Of a stretch of DNA of 64,000 nucleotides, positions 1 to 8,896 are shown one piece after another (position 1 is the first letter of the stretch; the number at the start of each line of letters is the position of its first letter). The translations under genes were made by a program, and so were the position numbers. This stretch comes from Paradesertivirga sp966210515 (GTDB lineage Bacteria; Bacteroidota; Bacteroidia; Sphingobacteriales; Sphingobacteriaceae), in contig CBIHLM010000010.1 of NCBI GenBank assembly GCA_966210515.1, positions 1 to 64,000 on the forward strand. The letters are read 5' to 3'. The notes below the pieces were generated by a model. The model had not been told where the DNA came from, made no database searches, and worked only from the letters and a program-made list of their open reading frames with translations.

Positions 1-3000
1 CTACTAACACTTTGTAGTGTTTGGCTTATGGGCGGCTTATATACTGTGCCCGCGCATGCAACTTCCGGATCAGAAGATTTTGTTGCTACCAGTGAGGTGA
101 AATTGACATTAAAAACAAGTCTTAATTTCAATAATATGGGAGATGTCTCGGTAAGCGGAACTGTAAAAGATGAACACGGCGAAATCTTGCCGGGCGTTGG
201 CATAACACTTAAGGGAACTAAAGTGTCAACTATAACCGATGTATTAGGAAAATACAAAATTAGCGTGCCTGAAGCGGGTGGAATATTAGTATTCACTTAC
301 ATTGGATTTGAAACCAAGCAGGTCGAAATAAATAGCAGGACTCTTGTTGATGTAAGATTAGTGTCAGATAAGAAGGCATTAGAAGAGGTAGTAGTAGTTG
401 GTTACGGAACGGTTAAAAAGAAAGACTTAACAGGTTCTGTGGCAATTGTAAATGTAAAAGACGCAAAAAAAACAGCCACATATGATGTAGCGAAAATGCT
501 TCAGGGGCAGGTTGCGGGTGTAACTGTGCAAGGTTCTGGTGAACCAGGAGCACGAGTTGCTATTAAAATTAGAGGTACTACTACTTTTGGTTCCGGTAGT
601 CCTTTATTTGTGATAGATGGTGTACCTGTTGATAATCCGTCTGATTTTGCACCGGGCGAAATAGAATCCATTCAGGTATTGAAGGATGCGTCTGCAGGAG
701 CTATTTACGGGGCAAGGGCCGCAACTGGTGTCGTTATTATCACAACTAAAAAAGGAAAAACTGGTCCGTTAAAAATTAATTACAATAGTTATGTAGGGGC
801 GCAAAGCATTCCCAAAAAAATTGCACTTACAGACCGCGTAGGTTATCAGAAAATTACTACAGCAGCTGAAATAAATGCTGGACGTTTGGTTGCTCCTGCG
901 AATGATCCTGCTAATCCTAAATTTAGTACTACCAATACCGATTGGCAGGATGAAATGTTTAAGACAGCTATGATGCAAGATCATAGTTTGAGTTTATCGG
1001 GTGGAGGCGAGGCTGTAACCTTTAATGCATCACTGGGGTATTTTGATCAAAATAGCACTCTGGAAGGCCCGGCGGCATATAAACGCTATACATTTAACGG
1101 CGGTTTTCAGGGCAAGAAGGGAAAATTTTCATTTGGTGGTAAAACAGCTTTATCCAAAGCAAACAAAAACAACCTGGCAGGAACTAATACCCATGTCGTT
1201 ATTGGAGGCGGAGTAACCAGTATGTTAACTGCTATGCCGACAATTCCAGTTTTAGATCCTAATAGATTGGGTGGATATAGTGGTAGCGATGCTGGTGTGA
1301 ATGTCGGTATTACATTGAACGTAATAGGAATGAATTCTCTTATTACCGATAAAAGCGACCGGGATAGAAGGTTAGGAAATTTCTGGGGCGAGTATGAGCT
1401 GTTTAAAAACTTGAAATATAAGATAAACGCAAGTTATGATAATACCGATTATAACAATTATCATTTCGAACCTCAATTTGATATGGGATTTTATTACATA
1501 AATCCGAATTACATACTTTCAGAAGAGAGAGGAAATGTTAACACAGCTTTAATTGAAAATACCCTAACTTATTCGTTAGCAATAAGTAAACATAAAGTAG
1601 ATTTCCTTGCGGGTACCACCTATCAGGAAGATCATTTTGGTTATATCAGAGGAAATGCTACTGATAACCAGGAGCTGAAGTTTAAGACTTTTAGTTATAT
1701 TTCAAAAACAACGGCTAAAACCTTATCAGGAGGCGGAGATGAAAGTAGATTATTGTCTTACCTGGCCCGTGTAAATTATAACTTCGACGATCGGTATTTA
1801 TTAACGGTTAACGCTCGCCGTGATGGTTCTTCCAGATTTGCTCCTGAAAATAAATATGGAAATTTCGGGTCTATGGCAGCCGCCTGGAATGCTCATAACG
1901 AAAGCTTTATACACTTGCCATCGTTTATTAGTACCTTAAAGGTTAGAGGTGGTTATGGGGTATTGGGTAATCAAAACTTTCCTGGCGGTCCAAATTATCG
2001 CTACCAATCTTTTATTAACGCTAATGCAAGTTATGTTTTTAATGATGCACTAAATGCCGGTGCAACTGTAGTTCAGTTAGCTGATCCATCAATTAAGTGG
2101 GAGCAAACAGCTACGGGCAATGTTGCGATTGATTTAGGATTGTTTAAAGATAAGCTTTCATTTACGGCAGAATACTACACTAGAAAATCGACAGATCTTC
2201 TAGCAAATATTTCTCTGCCATTATCAGTGGGTGTAATTCCATCTTCTGTAACGACTAATGCAGCAACTCTTGAGAATAAAGGTTTAGAGTTTAACCTTAC
2301 TTACAAAAACAATGATCATAAATTAAAATATGATATTTCTGCCAACTTAGGTACCACTAAAAATAAAGTTTTAAAACTAGGCGGAACCAATAATCCAATA
2401 TATGGTGCAGGAAGCAAAACTGAAGTTGGCGGAGAAATTGGTCAGTTATTTGGTCATGTTGTTGAGGGGATTTTTCAAAATACGGATGACGTAGCTTCAC
2501 ATGCAACTCAACCGGGTGCCGCTCCTGGTGATATCAAATTTAAGGATCTGAATGGAGATGGCAAGATAACAGATGCCGGAGATAGAACTTATTTGGGATC
2601 TGCAATTCCCAAATTTAACGGCGGTTTAAATATTGGGGCATCTTACCAGAGCTTTGATTTTTCTATGTTCATACAGGGATCTTATGGAAATAAGGTATTC
2701 AACGGAGTTTATCGGGATTTAATGACCGGTCAATACAATAATCATTCCGTTGATGAATTGAATTTCTGGACACCAACAAACACGAATACCAATATTCCAC
2801 GCCCCGTAATTTTAGATCCAAATGGCAATGCACGTTTTTCGGATCGTTTTGTAGATAATGGATCATATACCAGATTGCAAAATGCCCAGATTGGCTACAC
2901 TCTTCCAAAAGGTGTTTTAACAAAGGCAAAAGCGATTAGTAACCTTCGTGCCTACATTTCCGGACAAAACTTATTTACCGTATCTAAATACAGAGGATAT

Positions 3001-3102
3001 GATCCGGATTTCATAAGTGATGGGTTATTTAGCAGAGGTTTTGATTATGGATCATTCCCTAATTCAAGAGTTATTATGTTAGGATTACAAATAGGATTAT
3101 AA
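1..3102 (+). CDS. SusC/RagA family TonB-dependent outer-membrane receptor (5' end outside window)
   Basis: This is the outer-membrane half of a SusC/SusD glycan importer: a TonB-driven 22-strand barrel that takes up oligosaccharides bound by its SusD lid. The frame is already open at base 1; residues before the ATG at base 28 read as the hydrophobic core of a signal peptide ending near AHA, so the true start lies upstream. Counting from base 28, a carboxypeptidase-D-like regulatory domain (about 40-115, with SGTVKDEHGE) is followed by the VVVGYGTVKKKDLTG TonB-box/plug junction (about 120-140), the plug with DGVP and KDASAGAIYGARAATGV, and the barrel to a C-terminal aromatic strand. SusD starts 18 bases downstream. 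The substrate cannot be read from the sequence; the GH43 neighbour suggests an arabinose-containing glycan. Confidence 0.95.
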   Translation, partial: LLTLCSVWLMGGLYTVPAHATSGSEDFVATSEVKLTLKTSLNFNNMGDVSVSGTVKDEHGEILPGVGITLKGTKVSTITDVLGKYKISVPEAGGILVFTYIGFETKQVEINSRTLVDVRLVSDKKALEEVVVVGYGTVKKKDLTGSVAIVNVKDAKKTATYDVAKMLQGQVAGVTVQGSGEPGARVAIKIRGTTTFGSGSPLFVIDGVPVDNPSDFAPGEIESIQVLKDASAGAIYGARAATGVVIITTKKGKTGPLKINYNSYVGAQSIPKKIALTDRVGYQKITTAAEINAGRLVAPANDPANPKFSTTNTDWQDEMFKTAMMQDHSLSLSGGGEAVTFNASLGYFDQNSTLEGPAAYKRYTFNGGFQGKKGKFSFGGKTALSKANKNNLAGTNTHVVIGGGVTSMLTAMPTIPVLDPNRLGGYSGSDAGVNVGITLNVIGMNSLITDKSDRDRRLGNFWGEYELFKNLKYKINASYDNTDYNNYHFEPQFDMGFYYINPNYILSEERGNVNTALIENTLTYSLAISKHKVDFLAGTTYQEDHFGYIRGNATDNQELKFKTFSYISKTTAKTLSGGGDESRLLSYLARVNYNFDDRYLLTVNARRDGSSRFAPENKYGNFGSMAAAWNAHNESFIHLPSFISTLKVRGGYGVLGNQNFPGGPNYRYQSFINANASYVFNDALNAGATVVQLADPSIKWEQTATGNVAIDLGLFKDKLSFTAEYYTRKSTDLLANISLPLSVGVIPSSVTTNAATLENKGLEFNLTYKNNDHKLKYDISANLGTTKNKVLKLGGTNNPIYGAGSKTEVGGEIGQLFGHVVEGIFQNTDDVASHATQPGAAPGDIKFKDLNGDGKITDAGDRTYLGSAIPKFNGGLNIGASYQSFDFSMFIQGSYGNKVFNGVYRDLMTGQYNNHSVDELNFWTPTNTNTNIPRPVILDPNGNARFSDRFVDNGSYTRLQNAQIGYTLPKGVLTKAKAISNLRAYISGQNLFTVSKYRGYDPDFISDGLFSRGFDYGSFPNSRVIMLGLQIGL

Positions 3103-3120
3103 GCAGTAATATTTAAGAAC

Positions 3121-4677
3121 ATGAAAGTAAATAGATTTATATATATAATGGGGGTTGTACTGGCTGTTTTTACAGCAACTGGTTGTAAGAAAAATCTTGA
3201 ACTGGTTAACCCCAATGCGCAAACAGCACAATCTTTCTGGAAAACTCAGAATGATGCGGTAATGGGAGTGAATGCCGCATATGCCGCTTTACTAATAGAT
3301 GGTACATACATGCGTTTTACTCCACTGTTATTAAATGTACCCGGAGACGATGTAAGAAGCAACAGCCCATGGGGTGCAATGTCTAATGTGGGAAGGTTCG
3401 CTTTGGGCTCAGCGGATCCTGCTGGCTATGGCTGGGCTTTTGAAACCTACTATCACGGCATTAACCGTTGTAACCAGGTAATAGATAATGTACCCAACAT
3501 AACAATGGATGCCGATGCGAAGAAGGCAGTATTAGGACAAGCTTATTTTTTGAGAGGTCTGAATTATTTTCACCTGGTTGATATGTTTGGAAGTGTCGCA
3601 TTGCCGCTTCATGAACCTAAGACATCTGCAGATTACCTTCAGCCTCAGCAATCAGAGGCAGCGGGCTGGGCTCAGGTTGAGGCGGATTTTACCACAGCTA
3701 TCACTATGCTCCCGACCACGTATCCAAATGCGGCAGATAAAGGGCGTGCAACCAAGGGCGCAGCCATGGCTTATCTTGGTAAAACATTGCTGTTTAATAA
3801 AAAGTACGCAGAAGCCTCTGCTCAGTTTAAAGCAGTAATTGATTTGGGTATTTACGACTTGATGGCAAACTATAAAGACAACTTCACCACCGATTTTGAA
3901 AACAATAAAGAGTCGATTTTTGAAGTCCAATTTTCAGCTACTCCAGGAGTTGGCGGTACGGAAGATGCATGGGCTGGAGCTCCTCGTCCAACCTGGGCAA
4001 GAGCTTCTGCAAGGGCAATTACCTTTGCTCCTCGTGGTTTTGGTTGGGTGGATGTACAGCCATCATTCTCGGTATTGGCTGAATTCCAATTGGAAAAAAC
4101 AATTACCGATGAACTTGATCCAAGATTAGACGCTACTATCTTTTATAATAAGCCGGGTGCAATGATCTACGGAAAGTCTTTTGCTGAATTCTACAAAAAT
4201 AGTGCGACAGATTTAAATGAAATTTATTGTAAAAAATATCAAAATGGTTATGGCAATAAGCCCAATGAATTTGATTGGAAATCTGGCATCAATGAGAGAA
4301 TTATGCGTTATGCCGATGTTTTGCTAATGTACGCTGAATGCCAGAACGAATTAGGGAACAAGGCAGAAGCGGCAAAATACATTCAAAAGGTTAGAACCAG
4401 AGTTAATTTACCAAACAGAGAAATAGAGTTTGCAGGTCTAAGTCAAGCCGAAATAAGGGAACAGCTAGGACATGAAAGACTATTAGAGTTCTGTTTAGAA
4501 GGCCATCGTTTCGATGATATTAAACGTTGGGGGTGGTTAAAAGATCCTGTAAAGTTAGCCTGGTTGAAATCAAGAGATGCTGAAATGAATAATTATCAAC
4601 CAGGAAGAGAGTATTTCCCTATTCCTCAAAGTGAAATCGACAACAATCCTGGTTTCAAACAAAATGCTACTTACTAA
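3121..4677 (+). CDS. SusD/RagB family nutrient-binding outer-membrane lipoprotein
   Basis: Surface lipoprotein that captures glycan and forms the lid of the SusC pore encoded just upstream. The signal peptide ends in a lipobox with Cys22 (TATGC). SusD hallmarks are the N-terminal NPNAQTAQSFWKT region, the TPR-like helices around AKKAVLGQAYFLRGLNYFHLVDMFG, and the C-terminal RLLEFCLEGHRFDDIKRWG block before the closing FPIPQSEIDNNPGFKQN segment. The 518 residues match the family. It is co-directional with and 18 bases behind SusC; a hairpin terminator follows at 4700-4737, so SusC-SusD form one transcript and the GH43 gene is probably expressed separately or by read-through. Confidence 0.95.
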   Translation: MKVNRFIYIMGVVLAVFTATGCKKNLELVNPNAQTAQSFWKTQNDAVMGVNAAYAALLIDGTYMRFTPLLLNVPGDDVRSNSPWGAMSNVGRFALGSADPAGYGWAFETYYHGINRCNQVIDNVPNITMDADAKKAVLGQAYFLRGLNYFHLVDMFGSVALPLHEPKTSADYLQPQQSEAAGWAQVEADFTTAITMLPTTYPNAADKGRATKGAAMAYLGKTLLFNKKYAEASAQFKAVIDLGIYDLMANYKDNFTTDFENNKESIFEVQFSATPGVGGTEDAWAGAPRPTWARASARAITFAPRGFGWVDVQPSFSVLAEFQLEKTITDELDPRLDATIFYNKPGAMIYGKSFAEFYKNSATDLNEIYCKKYQNGYGNKPNEFDWKSGINERIMRYADVLLMYAECQNELGNKAEAAKYIQKVRTRVNLPNREIEFAGLSQAEIREQLGHERLLEFCLEGHRFDDIKRWGWLKDPVKLAWLKSRDAEMNNYQPGREYFPIPQSEIDNNPGFKQNATY

Positions 4678-4699
4678 TTCAAAATTCTAGAATTGTATT

Positions 4700-4737
4700 A
4701 AAGCTGCACTAATGTTTTTTAAGCATGGTGCAGCTTT
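4700..4737 (+). terminator. Rho-independent terminator after susD
   Basis: Inverted repeat AAAGCTGCAC (4700-4709) and GTGCAGCTTT (4728-4737) runs into further T residues on the + strand, the form of an intrinsic terminator. It lies 23 bases after the SusD stop codon. Confidence 0.75.
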
Positions 4738-4805
4738 TTACATAGTTCAAATCGCAACCCCAGGTCACTCGTTCATGAACTATCTGTTTTTTTAAAATTA
4801 TCAAT

Positions 4806-6389
4806 ATGAAATTAAATTATTTTTTCATCATCGTTCTGTTCGCGACTGCGCTTGCGGGTTGCAAAAAAGGTCAGATAGTGCAACCCAAAGAAGAAAACAA
4901 ACCGGTGACGAATTCCTTCAAAGGACCAACATATGCTGATAATTATATACCAATATCATCATGGGTAACCCGGGAACAATGGAATTTGGCCAACGTTCAT
5001 GACCCCTCAGTTGAGAAATGCGGGGATTATTATTACATGTATCAAACGGACGCATCTTATGGTAATACACTTGACGGACATGGTCATTTTCCGTACAGAC
5101 GCTCCAAAGATCTTGTTAACTGGGAGTTTATGGGAATGGCTATGATGGAAGCGCCTGTTTGGATAAAGGATTCATTAAATAATAAAAGAGCTCGCATGAA
5201 TCCCGCGTTGCCTCCTATAACGAATCCAAATTACGGTTATTGGGCTCCTTATATTGTTAAGGTTGGTAATAAATACCGGATGTATTATAGCATTGTGGTG
5301 ATGAATCCAATAGTTGGCTCTGATACAAATACATCATGGAGTGAGCGAGCTTTTATTGGCTTGGCTGAATCGGATGATCTTGCAACCAACACTTGGGTGG
5401 ATAAAGGGATGGTGGTCTGTTCTCAACCCGATGGTATAAAAACTTATGCCCGTAACGGTGGTAATGATTGGGATGCATACTTTAAATTTAATGCCATAGA
5501 TCCAAGTTTTGTAATAACCCCTCAAGGAGAGCACTGGTTAATTTACGGGTCATGGCATTCTGGAATTGCCGCGTTAATGTTAAATCCAACAACCGGAAAG
5601 CCTGATAAACTTGAAACATTGAGCGATTATGGTGTTCGAATTGCCGGTCGTGGCAATGTAAATGTTAATCGTTGGCAGGCGTTAGAAGGTGCAGAAATTA
5701 TTTATAATGCGAGTACCGATTACTATTATTTATTCATGGCTTACGATGAGCTTTCTGTTGCATATAATACTCGTGTTGCCCGCTCAAAAAGTATAACTGG
5801 ACCTTATTTAGGTATTGATGGAGCCAATGTAACCAATGGGGCGGAATGCTGGCCAATGATAACACATCCATATGCATTTAATGGACATACAGGATGGGTT
5901 GGGTTTTCTCATTGTTCAGTTTTTCAAAATCCTGATACTAAAGAATGGTTTTACGCATCGCAAGCCCGTTTACCTAAAGATGTACCAGGTGTAAATGCCT
6001 CGAATGCAATCATGATGGGCCATGTAAGAAGTATACAATGGACTGAAGATGGCTGGCCTGCAGTATCTCCCGAGCGATATGCAGCTGTTCCTGAAACCTT
6101 AGTTACAGAACAATCACTTATAGGAAACTGGGAGCAGATTACCATGCAATATCAATATCAAGCAATACAGAAATCGACATATTTGGTGTTGAAATCAGAT
6201 AAAACTGTAAGTGGGGCTGTAACCGGTACATGGGCTTTTGATAATGTAAAGAGTATTCTTACAATAAATGATAATAAATACAATGTTGCAGATGCCTGGG
6301 ATTGGGAAGCATCGCCACGAAAGGTTACGCTAACTTACACTGGTTTCACAGCTGCAGGCTGGCCAGTGTGGGCTAAAAAAGTCTTCTAA
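4806..6389 (+). CDS. GH43-family lipoprotein, probable arabinan endo-1,5-alpha-L-arabinosidase
   Basis: Predicted surface lipoprotein glycosidase (lipobox ALAGC, Cys19) that would cut arabinan-type glycan for the SusC/SusD pair. The five-bladed propeller fold of clan GH-F is indicated by the N-terminal VHDPS motif (general base Asp66), the NAIDPSF motif (pKa-modulating Asp232) and LEGAEI (likely acid Glu294); these three acidic residues are the known GH43 set. The last roughly 90 residues, starting at LIGNWEQI, look like a separate small beta domain often found at the C-terminus of Bacteroidota GH43 enzymes (lipocalin-like repeat GTWAF). Arabinanase is the best guess from the overall pattern; a xylosidase or arabinofuranosidase role cannot be excluded. 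Confidence 0.85.
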   Translation: MKLNYFFIIVLFATALAGCKKGQIVQPKEENKPVTNSFKGPTYADNYIPISSWVTREQWNLANVHDPSVEKCGDYYYMYQTDASYGNTLDGHGHFPYRRSKDLVNWEFMGMAMMEAPVWIKDSLNNKRARMNPALPPITNPNYGYWAPYIVKVGNKYRMYYSIVVMNPIVGSDTNTSWSERAFIGLAESDDLATNTWVDKGMVVCSQPDGIKTYARNGGNDWDAYFKFNAIDPSFVITPQGEHWLIYGSWHSGIAALMLNPTTGKPDKLETLSDYGVRIAGRGNVNVNRWQALEGAEIIYNASTDYYYLFMAYDELSVAYNTRVARSKSITGPYLGIDGANVTNGAECWPMITHPYAFNGHTGWVGFSHCSVFQNPDTKEWFYASQARLPKDVPGVNASNAIMMGHVRSIQWTEDGWPAVSPERYAAVPETLVTEQSLIGNWEQITMQYQYQAIQKSTYLVLKSDKTVSGAVTGTWAFDNVKSILTINDNKYNVADAWDWEASPRKVTLTYTGFTAAGWPVWAKKVF

Positions 6390-6520
6390 TTTTACTTATA
6401 TGAAAGGGAAAAAAGCATCTTTCTGAAATAGCTGAATCCTTCCAGTTTTAACTATGGGAGAGGAGATGGCTCCACTGTAAATAGGATGAAAATATTCAAT
6501 AATTTTTAAAAAGTAGAATT

Positions 6521-7261
6521 ATGTATTCAATTAATGAAAGTTATTACTCTGAATATACAAAACCAGTTTATGAGGACATTGATGGCTGTATAAGTACACT
6601 TAAACAGGTTCCTGATGGGGAAGTGTGGACAAGGGATCAAATAAAAGATACGAAGCACAGAATGTTACTTGAAGACCGGGATTGGACAGTCGTTGAGAAC
6701 TTACCTTTACATGAGGATATAAAAAGAAATGGCGCTTATAGGGATTTCTATATACAGAATTATCAGGAATCAATAGTTAATCTCGCTCAAAGCGGGATAA
6801 AAGTAATAGGTTATAATTTTACACCGGTTTATTATAAACTAAGAACACATTTCAATTTTAGTTACGATGATAAATATGCTTTCTCTCATTTCGATCCGGT
6901 TGCATTTTCCGTTTTTGATTTGTTTATATTAAACAGGCCCTCAGCTGAAAAAGACTATAACGGTTACCAAATACATAAGGCTCATATTTTAAATAATCGC
7001 TTGACCGAACTGCATAAAATAGAATTAACTAATAATATTTTTCATGGGTTCTCATCCATTGTAAATAATTCATTAGAGGAGCTTTTATCGCAGATTTATG
7101 CTTACTCAAATGTTTCTAATGAGGATCTGAGACATAATTTAGAATATTTCAATAGCCAAATTATCCCTTTAGCGAATGATTTAGGCGTTCACCTGCATTG
7201 CAGTGCAGATAATCCATGTAGCAATTTATTTGGTCTGCCTGGCAGCCCATTAAAATGTTAA
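6521..7261 (+). pseudogene. Truncated mannonate dehydratase (UxuA) remnant
   Basis: Homologous to the N-terminal about 60 percent of UxuA, which dehydrates D-mannonate to 2-keto-3-deoxygluconate in hexuronate catabolism. Recognisable blocks are QVPDGEVWTRDQI, the VVENLPLHEDIKRN and IVNLAQSGIKVIGYNFTPV segments, and NLEYFNSQIIPLANDLGVHL. UxuA enzymes are close to 390 residues; this one stops at 246. Where UxuA has the metal-binding H-P-D-D-P segment this copy reads SADNPC, so the His is lost, and the similarity ends at LFGLP, only six codons before the stop. No continuation is visible downstream: the next gene (AraC) starts 37 bases later. I infer a dead gene cut by a rearrangement at the left edge of the accessory region. 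Confidence 0.75.
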
Positions 7262-7276
7262 GCAAGTAACAAAATG

Positions 7277-7294
7277 TTGATTTTCTTAACTTTA
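7277..7294 (+). promoter_or_regulatory. Promoter and putative auto-repression half-site of araC copy A
   Basis: TTGATTTTCTTAAC (7277-7290) differs at one base of 14 from the first half-site upstream of the acetyltransferase (8174-8187). It overlaps a TAACTTTA -7 element (7287-7294) that lies only 4 bases before the ATG at 7299, so the mRNA is predicted to be leaderless or nearly so. A regulator bound here would block RNA polymerase. Confidence 0.55.
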
Positions 7295-7298
7295 CATT

Positions 7299-8177
7299 AT
7301 GGAAAACAAGATTGTCCGTTCTGTTTCGCAATTTAATAATGACCTAAAGTTAAAGGGATTTAGTGTATACGAAATAGAAAGTGATAGCAATGTAACCCGC
7401 ATTTATAGCAGAAAGGACTTTTATAAAATTTGCCTGACAACGGGTAAGAGCATTATTCACTATGCCGACAGGAGCTTTGAAACCGAGGGTACAGTTTTGT
7501 TTTTTGGCAACCCCCATATACCTTATTCCTGGGAGACCCTTTCAATAACCTATGTGGGCTACACTTGCCTTTTTTCAGAAGAGTTTCTTAAGCTATCAGA
7601 ACGTTCAGAAAGCCTGCAACAATCGCCTTTTTTTAAGATTGGCGGTACGCCCATATTAAACATAACGGATAAACAAAGAGAATTTCTGGATAGTATTTTT
7701 CAGAAAATGATTGATGAGCAACAGTCGGATTATGTGTATAAAGACGACCTTATGCGTAATTATATCAATCTGATTATTCACGAGGCGCTTAAATTGCAAC
7801 CTTCGGAAAACTATGATCAACATAAAAACGCTTTTTCGAGAATTACATCAGTTTTCCTAGAACTTTTGGAAAGGCAGTTTCCGATCGAAAGCACCGACCG
7901 TCCGCTTCAGTTGAAATCTGCACAGGATTACGCAAAAAACCTAAACGTGCATGTAAATTATTTGAACCGTGCAATAAAGGAGGTCACCGGAAAACCTACA
8001 ACTGCCCATGTTACTGAAAGGATTATCAGCGAAGCAAAGTCATTGTTGCAGCACACAGATTGGAATATAGCCGAAATAGCTTATGCACTGGGTTTTGAAT
8101 ATCCCACCTACTTTAATAACTTCTTCAAAAAAATGACCGGCACTAATCCTAAGTCTTTGCGGGCAGAGGAGATTTGA
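7299..8177 (+). CDS. AraC-family transcriptional regulator, cassette copy A
   Basis: 292-residue regulator with an N-terminal cupin-like sensor (about 20-110, including YSRKDFYKICLTTGKS and FFGNPHIPYSWE) and a C-terminal AraC double helix-turn-helix (about 195-290, including LNVHVNYLNRAIKEVTGK and WNIAEIAYALGFEYPTYF). It closely resembles copy B at 10729-11601 over its full length, so the two are paralogues. It lies directly upstream of an acetyltransferase whose promoter carries two 21-bp-spaced half-sites, and the first of these overlaps this gene's own stop codon. The inducing ligand is unknown; cupin-type sensors usually bind a small molecule. Role as activator of the adjacent cassette is inferred. 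Confidence 0.9.
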   Translation: MENKIVRSVSQFNNDLKLKGFSVYEIESDSNVTRIYSRKDFYKICLTTGKSIIHYADRSFETEGTVLFFGNPHIPYSWETLSITYVGYTCLFSEEFLKLSERSESLQQSPFFKIGGTPILNITDKQREFLDSIFQKMIDEQQSDYVYKDDLMRNYINLIIHEALKLQPSENYDQHKNAFSRITSVFLELLERQFPIESTDRPLQLKSAQDYAKNLNVHVNYLNRAIKEVTGKPTTAHVTERIISEAKSLLQHTDWNIAEIAYALGFEYPTYFNNFFKKMTGTNPKSLRAEEI

Positions 8178-8236
8178 ATTTCTTAACAATTGGTTTGAAT
8201 ATCGTTATTCGTGTGGTTTTTGCTGAGATACCTTTG
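8173..8236 (+). promoter_or_regulatory. Conserved AraC operator and promoter of cassette A
   Basis: Two direct half-sites, TTTGAATTTCTTAAC (8173-8187) and TTTGAATATCGTTATTC (8194-8210), start exactly 21 bp apart. Then come 18 bases and a -7 box TACCTTTG (8229-8236), followed by the ATG at 8250. The same layout with the same two spacings is found in copy B (11603-11666). Tandem direct half-sites 21 bp apart are the known geometry for AraC-family activators (araI1/araI2). No good -33 TTG is present where half-site 2 lies, which fits an activator-dependent promoter. Confidence 0.7.
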
Positions 8237-8249
8237 TATCATCAAATCA

Positions 8250-8849
8250 ATGCCAGTGAATACGTCAAAAAAACAAATTTTCCTTCAACTCAGTAGTAAC
8301 ATCTTTGACAGGATGAAAGCCGGAGAGCCAATACGATTGGATGACCAGGATTATTCAAAGGTGCAAAAGCTTGTTGACCGCACTATAAAACTATCTGCAG
8401 AGCTTAATTCGTCTACAGACATTGAGCAGATACGAAAAAGATTAGGTGAGATTATCGGAACTGAGGTAGATAGAAGCACCACTGTCTTCGCTCCATTTTA
8501 TAGCAATTTTGGCCGGTTCATTACGATAGGAAAAAGAGTATTTATCAACCATGCTTGTTCATTCCTCGACATGGGTTCAATTACAATAGAAGATGATGTA
8601 TTGATAGGTCCCAAAGTCAACCTGATAACAGAAAATCATCCATTAGATCCCGCCAACAGAACAGCACTTATTTCAAAGCCGATAGTAATTAAACGAAATG
8701 CATGGATTGGTGCAGCTGTTACAATATTGCCGGGGGGGACGATTGGAGAAAATTCGGTAGTTGCAGCTGGTGCAGTCGTTACCCTCGATGTTCCCGACAA
8801 CACGGTAGTGGGTGGTATTCCCGCAAAATTTATCAAAATAATTAATTAA
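8250..8849 (+). CDS. Sugar O-acetyltransferase (maltose/galactoside acetyltransferase type), copy A
   Basis: Trimeric left-handed beta-helix acetyltransferase that moves an acetyl group from acetyl-CoA to a sugar or similar hydroxyl. A short helical N-terminal segment precedes hexapeptide repeats from about residue 75, including IGKRVFINHACSF, ITIEDDVLIGPKVNL, the catalytic-His region ENHPLDP, and the end VVAAGAVVTLDVPDNTVVGGIPAKF. A GTG at 8211 keeps the frame open upstream, but it precedes the -7 box at 8229-8236; the ATG at 8250, as in copy B, is the better start and gives 199 residues. First gene of the cassette A operon, 47 bases before the hydrolase. The substrate is unknown. Confidence 0.88.
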   Translation: MPVNTSKKQIFLQLSSNIFDRMKAGEPIRLDDQDYSKVQKLVDRTIKLSAELNSSTDIEQIRKRLGEIIGTEVDRSTTVFAPFYSNFGRFITIGKRVFINHACSFLDMGSITIEDDVLIGPKVNLITENHPLDPANRTALISKPIVIKRNAWIGAAVTILPGGTIGENSVVAAGAVVTLDVPDNTVVGGIPAKFIKIIN

Positions 8850-8896
8850 AGGCTAACCAAAAATGAGTATTCATGGAATTTAAATTGAAATATAAG

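Noticed and set aside
8211..8249. GTG start adding 13 residues to acetyltransferase A
   Set aside because: It lies upstream of the -7 box TACCTTTG; copy B has the same organisation with ATG after the box.
8873..8896. ATG adding 8 residues to hydrolase A
   Set aside because: It places charged residues before the lipoprotein signal; ATG 8897 gives the same signal form as copy B.
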